Below, one piece after another: positions 1 to 6,200 of a DNA stretch of 15,721 nt (position 1 is its first letter; the number at the start of each line of letters is the position of its first letter). This stretch comes from CAZJGF01 sp964545665 (GTDB lineage: Bacteria > Chloroflexota > Dehalococcoidia > GIF9 > AB-539-J10). The stretch covers positions 1 to 15,721 of the forward strand of contig CAZJGF010000028.1 in assembly GCA_964545665.1 (NCBI GenBank). The letters run 5' to 3'. Position numbers and translations under genes: made by a program. The notes beneath the pieces were generated by a model. It did not search any database, was not told where the DNA came from, and saw nothing but the letters and a program-made list of their open reading frames with translations.

Positions 1-52
1 CGCCTGTTTTACACACAGGAGGTCAGAGGTTCAAGTCCTCTACTGCCCACCA
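1..52 (+). tRNA. tRNA-Val (UAC), 5' part cut off by window edge
   Basis: This is the 3' part of a tRNA. The anticodon arm is at 3-19 (5-bp stem 3-7 with 15-19), and its 7-base loop has TAC at 10-12, which reads valine GUA codons. It is followed by a 5-base variable loop (20-24) and a T arm with stem 25-29/37-41 and loop TTCAAGT. The 3' acceptor strand ACTGCCC ends in discriminator A49 and an encoded CCA at 50-52. The matching 5' acceptor strand (GGGCAGT expected) and the D arm lie before base 1. Confidence 0.93.
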
Positions 53-90
53 TAATACAGCTACAAGAAAGGCTAGTCTATCTCGGCACA

Positions 91-780
91 ATGCGCTTGA
101 TGGGAAGTAGCAGACGGTTTTACGAAGGGACGAGTTGGAGGATTGGCCGATTCGTTCTCGGTACTCTTCTTATCGCCATTGCCATTAGGACAGGAGCATC
201 TTCGGCTCCGTGGTCAATTCTTCTGTTCTTAGCTATAGGTTTGATGTTATCAGCAGTTCCTTGGAAAAAACTACCTTGGGACGACATCGTGGCTAACGTT
301 CAACAACAGAAAATAAGTTTCGAAACCAGTGGCTCATCCTTGATGAGAGCTCAGAAGCAAGATTATGCCAATCGCTTAAGCATTAGAGTCACGGAGTTAA
401 CCGCTGACACTGAAATGGAAAAGGTGATTGTGATTCTTGAACTATCCAATGATCTACTTTGGGATTTGTCAGTAGTAGAGCTCCGAGGTTCTGCCAGGCT
501 TGACGCACAAACAATCAGCCAAGATTTAAGGCTATCTGAACCGGCATCTAGTTACCAGCTCAGAAGACTTGGGCCTAGTAAGATAAAGGTTAACTTCCCC
601 ATCGAAGCTGGAATCATTGATCAACTTAATGACAAAAGGGAGCAAGAAAACAAAGCATACTGGGAATTCGAATTAGCGTGGAAACTCAAATTCTCCTCTG
701 GAGAAGAAGTGGTTTGGAGGCCCCAAGAAACTCAGTTTGAAGCAGTGCCAAGCATAGAAAAGAGTCAAGGCAGCACGTAA
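91..780 (+). CDS. Membrane-anchored protein of unknown function
   Basis: This 229-residue protein is not recognised. A basic N-terminus (about residues 1-18) leads into two hydrophobic segments at about 19-34 and 40-57, separated by a short polar turn, so it is probably anchored by a helical hairpin. The remaining 170 residues are soluble, mixed in charge and rich in Glu, Lys and Gln. Alternating hydrophobic stretches around 100-130 and 150-175 could be beta strands. No catalytic motif or cysteine cluster is visible. No clear Shine-Dalgarno precedes the ATG, and a second ATG at codon 4 is possible. It begins 38 bases after the tRNA and ends 3 bases before the thiolase-fold gene, so the two may be co-transcribed, although no functional link is evident. 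The amino-acid composition looks like a real protein rather than a shadow frame. Confidence 0.6.
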   Translation: MRLMGSSRRFYEGTSWRIGRFVLGTLLIAIAIRTGASSAPWSILLFLAIGLMLSAVPWKKLPWDDIVANVQQQKISFETSGSSLMRAQKQDYANRLSIRVTELTADTEMEKVIVILELSNDLLWDLSVVELRGSARLDAQTISQDLRLSEPASSYQLRRLGPSKIKVNFPIEAGIIDQLNDKREQENKAYWEFELAWKLKFSSGEEVVWRPQETQFEAVPSIEKSQGST

Positions 781-783
781 GTT

Positions 784-1944
784 ATGCCGATAAGTCTGAA
801 AGATAACTACGCTATCGTAGGCATAGGTTATACCGATCAGGGGCGGGTTCCGGGAAGGTCAGCCCTCAGCTTCTATGTCGAGGCCTGTGCCAACGCAATC
901 AAGGATGCTGGTCTAAGAAGAGAAGACATTGATGGGCTAATCTCTTATCGCTACTTTCAGCCAGCTCAGGGTGAAAGAGAGGTGACGCCCTATATTATAG
1001 CTCAGCATTTGGGCTTAGCTCCGAAATACCTGAGCCAGGAGGCTAACTGCGCCCGATCCCATCTAGCCCACGCCCTTGGAGTTCTCGAGGCTGGGCTGTG
1101 CCACTATGTCGTTGTCGCCTACGCAGACAATGCTCTTTCAAATAACCGTTTCTTCGATGAGATAAACGTTGACAGAGCCGTATTTGGCCAATTCGGAGCA
1201 CTTGCTGACTATGCCATGGCTGCTCGGAGAGCTATGCACACCTTCCGCACCGGACCTGAAACCTGGAAGCAAATAGCTGTGGGACAGCGCAACTGGGCCA
1301 ATCTAAACCCACGAGCCATGTTCCATGACCGCCCACTGACTACTGAGGACTATTATAACTCCAAGTGGTTGGTGGAGCCGTTCAGAGTTGCCGATTGCTG
1401 TCTAATCAGCGATGGCGGACGAGCTTATGTGGTGACTTCTGTTGAGCGAGCTCGGGACCTCAGACAGCAGCCTGTGGCCGTCATGGGAATCGGTCAGCAC
1501 AACCTGTCGTGCTATATTGACCAGGCGCTCTACATGGCTGGGCCTACTGGTGCCAAGGTAGCTGGCGAAACGGCGTTCAAGATAGCGGAGATTACCCTCA
1601 GTGACATAGACGCCTGTGAGATCTATGATTGCTTCACCTACACGGTAGAGATTACTCTGCAGGACTATGGCTTCTTTGGGCCTGGCGAGGGCCTAGACTG
1701 GTTCAAGGACGGCACGATTGAGCCAGGAGGAAGATTGCCTGTCAACACCTCGGGAGGACAACTCTCCGAAGCCTACTTTATGGGGCTCACCCCGCTAGCT
1801 GAGGCAGCCATGCAGCTAATGGGGCGCTGCGGAGACAGACAATTGGGAGCCAAGACCAATACTAAAGCGCCTGAGATTATCCTATGCAGCGATAATGGCG
1901 GGATATTGCAAACACATTGTTGCACCATTTTGAGGAAAATTTAG
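784..1944 (+). CDS. Thiolase-fold acyl-CoA enzyme (thiolase or Ltp2-like aldolase subunit)
   Basis: The 386-residue protein has the length and layout of the SCP-x/acetyl-CoA acetyltransferase branch of the thiolase superfamily. The N-terminal half carries the nucleophile-type cysteine in the motif EANCARSH (C89). The middle has the family's SDGGRA turn (209-213), and the C-terminal half has NTSGGQLSEAY (321-331) and a late DNGG with C379/C380. Two usual catalytic histidines are replaced: EIYD carries Y281 where the family often has His, and SEAY (Y331) stands where classical thiolases have GHP. This makes a classical Claisen thiolase uncertain. A retro-aldolase like steroid-side-chain Ltp2, which also pairs with a DUF35 protein, is an alternative. 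The DUF35 partner gene follows after 6 bases. The protein is cytoplasmic, with no signal peptide. The substrate is unknown. Confidence 0.85.
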   Translation: MPISLKDNYAIVGIGYTDQGRVPGRSALSFYVEACANAIKDAGLRREDIDGLISYRYFQPAQGEREVTPYIIAQHLGLAPKYLSQEANCARSHLAHALGVLEAGLCHYVVVAYADNALSNNRFFDEINVDRAVFGQFGALADYAMAARRAMHTFRTGPETWKQIAVGQRNWANLNPRAMFHDRPLTTEDYYNSKWLVEPFRVADCCLISDGGRAYVVTSVERARDLRQQPVAVMGIGQHNLSCYIDQALYMAGPTGAKVAGETAFKIAEITLSDIDACEIYDCFTYTVEITLQDYGFFGPGEGLDWFKDGTIEPGGRLPVNTSGGQLSEAYFMGLTPLAEAAMQLMGRCGDRQLGAKTNTKAPEIILCSDNGGILQTHCCTILRKI

Positions 1945-1950
1945 CTACAA

Positions 1951-2376
1951 ATGACATACCAGAAGCCATTGCCCCAGCCAAATGCAGATACCAAGCCATT
2001 CTGGGATGGTTGTAGGAAGCACCAGTTGCGATTCCAGAAATGCCGAAATTGCCAGCATATCCGCTGGCCACCATCCATCCTTTGCCCATTATGCTATTCG
2101 CATGACACGGAGTGGATAGTGGCCAGTGGCAAAGGAAAGATTTACACTTTTGTTGTCTATCACCAAGCCTTTCACAAAGCTTTCGAGACCGACCTTCCAT
2201 ACGTAACTGCCATAATAGAGCTCAAGGAGGGACCACACCTATTGAGTAACATAGTTGGCTGTGACCCTGAAGAGATAGAATGCGATATGCCGGTAGAGGT
2301 AATATGGGAGGACATCAATGAAGAGTTTACTGTACCCAAGTTCAAAATTGTTGCTGAACCAAAAGAGCACTCTTAG
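1951..2376 (+). CDS. DUF35 zinc-ribbon/OB-fold acyl-CoA-binding partner protein
   Basis: This 141-residue protein fits the DUF35 family. A short N-terminal helix region (FWDGC) is followed by a rubredoxin-like zinc ribbon with two CxxC pairs (C31/C34 and C45/C48). An OB-fold then runs from about residue 58 to 135 (GKGKIYTF, PYVTAIIEL, then PVEVIWED). Such proteins form complexes with thiolase-fold enzymes and help bind the CoA moiety; examples are the archaeal thiolase/HMG-CoA synthase complex, BbsA-BbsB and Ltp2-ChsH2. Its position 6 bases after the thiolase-fold gene fits that partnership. The ATG has no strong Shine-Dalgarno, so translational coupling is likely. After its stop there are about 157 bases without a supportable gene before the next CDS. 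Confidence 0.92.
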   Translation: MTYQKPLPQPNADTKPFWDGCRKHQLRFQKCRNCQHIRWPPSILCPLCYSHDTEWIVASGKGKIYTFVVYHQAFHKAFETDLPYVTAIIELKEGPHLLSNIVGCDPEEIECDMPVEVIWEDINEEFTVPKFKIVAEPKEHS

Positions 2377-2533
2377 GAACTTACCGCTGTGAGCAGGAGA
2401 CTATATCTTGAGAACACGGATGATGACATCAGCAAGTCGAGCAAGCTATCTACATCTGATACACCAGCATGTGATGACCCTATGGCCCAGAAGCAAAGGA
2501 TAACATTGTTGCTATGTTAAAGGAGCCATATAC

Positions 2534-3625
2534 GTGAAAGTAACAGATGTCAAAGTTCAATTAATCGATATGGGCCGCGAGCTGAAGTTGACCTTTTATG
2601 GAAGTTACCGGGCCGAGGGTGGAGTGGTTAGGATCTTCACCGACGAGGGGATTGAAGGCAACATTGATTACTGTAGCTGGGGGCAGCCTCCCAAACTGCT
2701 CGGAGAGCTTATTCTAGCGATGAAGCCTTACATTATCAGCGAAGACCCTCTCAATATTGAACGTATATGGAACCGCACTTTCAGAACTACCCGCTCCTAC
2801 ATATCAATACAGGCTGCCGGCTGTATCAACGCAGCCCTTTGGGACATTGCCGGCAAGGCGTTAAACTTGCCTATCTATCGACTTCTGGGTGGTTTTCGAG
2901 AGCGTGTTCGAGCATATGGGGTCACTCACACCTTGCCAGATATAGACGCCTATCTAAAGTCAACAGAGTCCTTGAAGCAGCAAGGCTTTACCGCTATAAA
3001 ACTCCATCCCTGGGGCGAACCAGACCGCGATATCGATTTATGCCGGGCAGTCCGCAAAGCGGTTGGCGACGATATCGACTTGATGCTTGATCCCCTAGGT
3101 CTATACGACCGACGTACCGCCCTTAGAGTGGGCAGAGTCCTTGATGAGTTGAACTTCTATTGGTACCAGGAGCCAATACCCGAGGCTGATGTTGAGGGCT
3201 ACATTGAGCTGTGTCGCAACCTCGATGTACCGATTCTCGGTGTTGATTCGCTGCGCCTTAGCCTTGGCAATTACGCCGACTACATATCCCGAGGTGCTTT
3301 CGACCTGGTGCGTGCTGACGCTGGCCGCCAAGGAATAACCTGGGCCAAGAAACTGGCCACCCTGGCTGAGGGCTTCGGGCGCAACTTCGAAGCACACTGC
3401 TTTGGCTTCCCCCTGGTTCAGGCAGCTAATCTTCAACTGATGGGCGCAATCAGCAATGGCGAATTCTTTGAGATGCCAATACCTGAAGGTATCATGGACA
3501 CAGCGATGAAGGATACCATTACTCTTGATGTCGACGGATATGTGAGCATACCTCAGAAGCCTGGCCTAGGTTTAGATGTGGACTGGGATAGGATGAACAA
3601 GCTTACTACTGCTGTTCTCGAGTAA
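2534..3625 (+). CDS. Enolase-superfamily enzyme, mandelate racemase/sugar-acid dehydratase type
   Basis: This 363-residue protein belongs to the mandelate racemase/muconate lactonizing enzyme group, which abstracts the alpha proton of a carboxylate using Mg2+. The N-terminal capping domain (about 1-120) ends at the typical ALWDIAGKALNLP segment (101-113). The barrel carries a catalytic K156-L-H158 (KxH rather than KxK), metal-ligand candidates D186, E213 and D238, and an Asp-His dyad D262/H288, which is the mandelate-racemase-subgroup pattern. E313 near the end of the barrel may be the electrophile. The start is GTG, preceded at 8 bases by a clear Shine-Dalgarno AAAGGAG (2519-2525). A dehydratase or racemase acting on a sugar acid or similar hydroxy acid is likely, but the substrate cannot be read from the sequence. 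It faces the small membrane-protein gene tail to tail across 45 bases with no evident terminator hairpin. Confidence 0.9.
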   Translation: MKVTDVKVQLIDMGRELKLTFYGSYRAEGGVVRIFTDEGIEGNIDYCSWGQPPKLLGELILAMKPYIISEDPLNIERIWNRTFRTTRSYISIQAAGCINAALWDIAGKALNLPIYRLLGGFRERVRAYGVTHTLPDIDAYLKSTESLKQQGFTAIKLHPWGEPDRDIDLCRAVRKAVGDDIDLMLDPLGLYDRRTALRVGRVLDELNFYWYQEPIPEADVEGYIELCRNLDVPILGVDSLRLSLGNYADYISRGAFDLVRADAGRQGITWAKKLATLAEGFGRNFEAHCFGFPLVQAANLQLMGAISNGEFFEMPIPEGIMDTAMKDTITLDVDGYVSIPQKPGLGLDVDWDRMNKLTTAVLE

Positions 3626-3670
3626 CCTGGTCATGTGATACGCAAAGCGCGATGCCTTGCTGCTCTGGCT

Positions 3671-3826
3671 CTAGGTAGCGTAAGCAATGATTGCTATTAG
3701 GCCGACTATAATAAGATAAATACCCACTAGATAGTTGAGGATTCTCGGGAACAGCATCACTATGATACCGAAAATCAGGCTAGCTATTCCTACAATCAGA
3801 CCTAGGCTGCCATGTACAATAGGCAT
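3671..3826 (-). CDS. 51-residue two-helix membrane protein, DUF3096-like
   Basis: The reading frame runs from ATG (3826) to TAG (3671) and encodes 51 residues that are almost entirely hydrophobic. Helix one is about residues 6-25 and helix two about 33-49. They are linked by a FPRILNYLVGIYLI-type turn that matches my memory of the small DUF3096 membrane family. A textbook Shine-Dalgarno AGGAGGT (3834-3840) lies 7 bases before the ATG, and an extended -10 promoter lies just upstream. These signals support a real gene although it is very short. Its function is unknown. It sits downstream of the ROK kinase gene on the same strand but appears to have its own promoter. Confidence 0.85.
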   Translation of the reverse strand: MPIVHGSLGLIVGIASLIFGIIVMLFPRILNYLVGIYLIIVGLIAIIAYAT

Positions 3827-3856
3827 GACTATTACCTCCTATCGCTCAGTTGCCAT

Positions 3857-3886
3857 ATTGTACCACGAAAACAGGTAATTGCTCAA
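3857..3886 (-). promoter_or_regulatory. Sigma70-like promoter for the DUF3096-like gene
   Basis: Read on the minus strand there is a weak -35 TTGAGC (3886-3881), an 18-base spacer, and a -10 TACAAT (3862-3857) preceded by TGG, giving an extended -10. Transcription would start near 3850, leaving a short leader that contains the Shine-Dalgarno at 3834-3840. This is by eye only. Confidence 0.5.
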
Positions 3887-3929
3887 TGGCTCCGAAATAA
3901 GACGGACTACTCGTTTGGAAAGAAGAGCA

Positions 3930-4922
3930 TTACATCTGTCCTGAATGCCCAAGAACATAAGCTACTGCGCCCAGCACACCGGAGTCGTCTCCCAGCAAAG
4001 CTGGCCTGATTTCAACGTCATACGCTAAGGCGACGTAGGCTCTTTCCTTAACTAGGTCTATTGCTGGCTGGAGCAGCAAATCACCCATCTTGGCTACGCC
4101 GCCGCCTATCAGAACTAGCTCAGGGGCAAAAATGTTGACTAGATTAGCCAAGCCTACCCCAAAGTAATAGGCCAAGCGAGAGATTAGCTTCTTACCTAGT
4201 TCATCTCCTCCCTCGGCTGCTTGGAAGACAACTTTGGCATCAATCCTGCTTAAATCGCCACCTACAATTTCAGCAATGGATGTATTAGCACCTTTCCCAA
4301 TTTCCCTTATTGCTTCTCTGGCCAAGGCAGTGCCCGAGGCCAGAGCTTCCCAGCAACCAATATTCCCACAGTTGCAGTGTGGCCCATTCACATCTATGGT
4401 CATGTGGCCAATCTCGCCAGCAATGCCACAAGCCCCAGTGTACAGCTTGCCGTCGGCAATAATGCCTCCTCCAATGCCAGTGCTAACGGTGATGTAAATA
4501 AGGTTAGGGACACTTTTCTTCAGTCCAAAGTACCACTCTCCCAAGGCAGCCAGGGTGGCATCATTGCCCACATAGGTAGGGATGCCAACCCTCTGTTCGA
4601 CAGCGTGTTTCAATGGCACTTCACGTAGGTTAGGAATGTTGGGGGAGGTAATAATCATGCCCCTGTCCGAATCTATGATACCAGCAGCAGCAATGCCTAT
4701 GCCTAATAACTGAGACACCCGAACTTTGCCCAAAGACATAGTCTCCTCAATAGTCCTGAGTATGCTGCCTGTTATGTCCTGAGACCCAGCCTCACCCAGA
4801 GTAGGGCAATATCCCCGAGTGAGGATTTCACCCTCGGCAGTAGCCAGAGCAGTGGCAATCTTTGTGCCACCGAGGTCTACTCCCAAGATAAGCTTTCGTG
4901 CTTCGTTTTGTGGCACCAACAA
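3930..4922 (-). CDS. ROK-family sugar kinase (probable glucokinase)
   Basis: This 330-residue protein is an ATP-dependent hexose kinase of the ROK family. The N-terminal phosphate-binding loop is GVDLGGTK (14-21). The catalytic aspartate is D121 in GND. E170-IGH173 with CNCGNIGCWE (183-192) forms the ROK zinc site, whose ligands are H173, C183, C185 and C190. A GIGGG loop at 149-153 and a C-terminal IGGG (ATP side) complete the fold. There is no N-terminal helix-turn-helix, so it is an enzyme rather than a ROK repressor. Glucose is the likeliest substrate, but N-acetylglucosamine or another hexose is possible. The start is uncertain: codons 1-3 are TTG, TTG, GTG (GTG at 4916), and no Shine-Dalgarno is seen. 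Its promoter overlaps that of the divergent apgM, so the first and lower steps of glycolysis are paired here. Confidence 0.9.
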   Translation of the reverse strand: MLVPQNEARKLILGVDLGGTKIATALATAEGEILTRGYCPTLGEAGSQDITGSILRTIEETMSLGKVRVSQLLGIGIAAAGIIDSDRGMIITSPNIPNLREVPLKHAVEQRVGIPTYVGNDATLAALGEWYFGLKKSVPNLIYITVSTGIGGGIIADGKLYTGACGIAGEIGHMTIDVNGPHCNCGNIGCWEALASGTALAREAIREIGKGANTSIAEIVGGDLSRIDAKVVFQAAEGGDELGKKLISRLAYYFGVGLANLVNIFAPELVLIGGGVAKMGDLLLQPAIDLVKERAYVALAYDVEIRPALLGDDSGVLGAVAYVLGHSGQM

Positions 4923-4928
4923 GCTTCT

Positions 4929-4958
4929 ATGCTACGTGTCAGCGGCATGGCTTGTCAA
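4929..4958 (-). promoter_or_regulatory. Putative promoter of the ROK kinase gene
   Basis: On the minus strand a perfect -35 TTGACA (4958-4953) is followed, after 18 bases, by a -10-like TAGCAT (4934-4929). The TTG at 4922 begins 6 bases after the -10 box and the GTG at 4916 begins 12 bases after it, so the message would have little or no leader. The -35 box overlaps the apgM -35 on the other strand. Confidence 0.5.
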
Positions 4959-4981
4959 ACCATGAACTTAGGAAGTAAAAT
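4952..4981 (+). promoter_or_regulatory. Putative promoter of apgM
   Basis: The -35 is TTGTCA (4952-4957), the spacer 18 bases, and the -10 TAAAAT (4976-4981); each box matches consensus at 5 of 6 positions. The predicted start of transcription (about 4988) is within a few bases of the ATG at 4992. That supports this ATG over the in-frame alternatives at 4908 (TTG), 4929, 4947 and 4962, which lie upstream of or inside the promoter. Confidence 0.5.
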
Positions 4982-4991
4982 AGCGAACATA

Positions 4992-6200
4992 ATGATTGGC
5001 TTTGAACATCTGAAGAAGCTTTCCCACGCATCACCATCCAAGATAGTGCTTTTGGTGATTGATGGCGTAGGCGGATTGCCTCACCCACAAACCGGCAAGA
5101 CAGAGCTCGAGTCAGCTAACAAGCCAAATCTTGACCGCGTAGCTAAAGAGTCGATTTGCGGCCTCATAGACCCCGTAAGCCCAGGAATCACGCCAGGGAG
5201 TGCGCCAGGACATCTGGCAATCTTTGGTTATGACGCCATCAAATACACGGTTGGACGTGGAATTGTGGCCGCCTTAGGAATAGACCTGGAGCTAAACCCG
5301 GCAGATATCGCCGCCAGAGGCAACTTCTGCACTATTGATGACAATGGAATCATTACTGATAGAAGAGCAGGGCGGATCAGCACAGAGACAAATACTGAAC
5401 TATGTCAGTTACTAAATGAAGGAATTGCTATCAGCGGAGCCGAAATCGCGGTCACGCCGGTAAAGGAACACAGATTCGTCCTTATCCTGCGAGGGGAAGG
5501 CTTATCACCCGAACTAGCAGATTCCGACCCTCAGCAAGTAGCGCTGGCTCCAAAGGAAGTAGATGCTCTATCAGCTCCGGCACAGAGAACGGCAGAAATA
5601 GTCAACGAGTTTGTGTCCAGAGCTAAAGGCTTGCTGCAAGATAGAGCTCCGGCCAATATGGTGCTGCTGCGAGGTTTTTCTCAACACCCAGATATTCCAT
5701 CCATGCCTGAAATCTACAAGCTGAAACCGGCCGCCATCGCCATATACCCTATGTACCGTGGCTTGGCCAAGCTGGTGGGAATGCAGTTACTGCCAGCAGG
5801 CGACAATATGACAGACCAGCTAAAGAGCTTGCGTCAGCACTATGACCACTACGATTTCTTCTTCATCCATTTCAAAACCACCGACTCAAGGGGAGAGGAT
5901 GGCGACTTCGAGGCCAAAGTTCACGCCATTGAGGAGGTTGACGCCGCTCTCGCTGACCTGATCAACTTGGACCCAGATGTTCTCATTGTCACTGGAGACC
6001 ATTCTACCCCGGCAACTTTGGCCATGCACAGCTGGCATCCAGTTCCCTTCATGCTGAGGTCTAAATGGTGTCGTTCCGACTCGGTGACTGAGTTCTCAGA
6101 GCGAGCTTGCCTTGGCGGGGGCCTAGGTCGCTTCGCGGCTGTAGCGATCATGCCTCTAGCTATGGCTAATGCCCTGAAGCTAGATAAATTTGGGGCTTAA
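4992..6200 (+). CDS. apgM: 2,3-bisphosphoglycerate-independent phosphoglycerate mutase, archaeal type (ApgM)
   Basis: The enzyme interconverts 3- and 2-phosphoglycerate in glycolysis and gluconeogenesis through a phosphoserine intermediate, with two metal ions (alkaline phosphatase superfamily). Numbered from the ATG at 4992, the metal-binding IDGVGG is at 23-28 and the nucleophile serine is S70 in TPGSAPGH. The second metal-site cluster is in the later FKTTDSRGEDGD and TGDHSTP...HSWHP segments. The protein is 402 residues, normal for the apgM branch and much shorter than the bacterial GpmI type. The frame opens further upstream to a TTG at 4908, which would overlap the divergent kinase gene. 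I chose 4992 because it leaves about 16 residues before KIVLLV, as is usual, and because the promoter boxes lie just before it. Its stop overlaps that of ftsK. Confidence 0.93.
   Translation: MIGFEHLKKLSHASPSKIVLLVIDGVGGLPHPQTGKTELESANKPNLDRVAKESICGLIDPVSPGITPGSAPGHLAIFGYDAIKYTVGRGIVAALGIDLELNPADIAARGNFCTIDDNGIITDRRAGRISTETNTELCQLLNEGIAISGAEIAVTPVKEHRFVLILRGEGLSPELADSDPQQVALAPKEVDALSAPAQRTAEIVNEFVSRAKGLLQDRAPANMVLLRGFSQHPDIPSMPEIYKLKPAAIAIYPMYRGLAKLVGMQLLPAGDNMTDQLKSLRQHYDHYDFFFIHFKTTDSRGEDGDFEAKVHAIEEVDAALADLINLDPDVLIVTGDHSTPATLAMHSWHPVPFMLRSKWCRSDSVTEFSERACLGGGLGRFAAVAIMPLAMANALKLDKFGA

Noticed and set aside
1877..2200. Minus-strand 107-residue frame
   Set aside because: It is a shadow of the thiolase-fold and DUF35 genes and has no motif.
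2420..2503. 27-residue frame between the DUF35 gene and the enolase-family gene
   Set aside because: It has no Shine-Dalgarno, no recognisable composition and chance-level length. I see nothing supportable in 2377-2533 apart from the Shine-Dalgarno of the next gene.
3812..4009. Plus-strand 65-residue frame
   Set aside because: It overlaps the promoter and start of the DUF3096-like gene and the end of the kinase gene on the other strand, and has no ribosome site.
4908..4991. Longer apgM start at TTG 4908
   Set aside because: It would overlap the divergent kinase gene and run through the promoter boxes. The extra 28 residues do not resemble ApgM N-termini.
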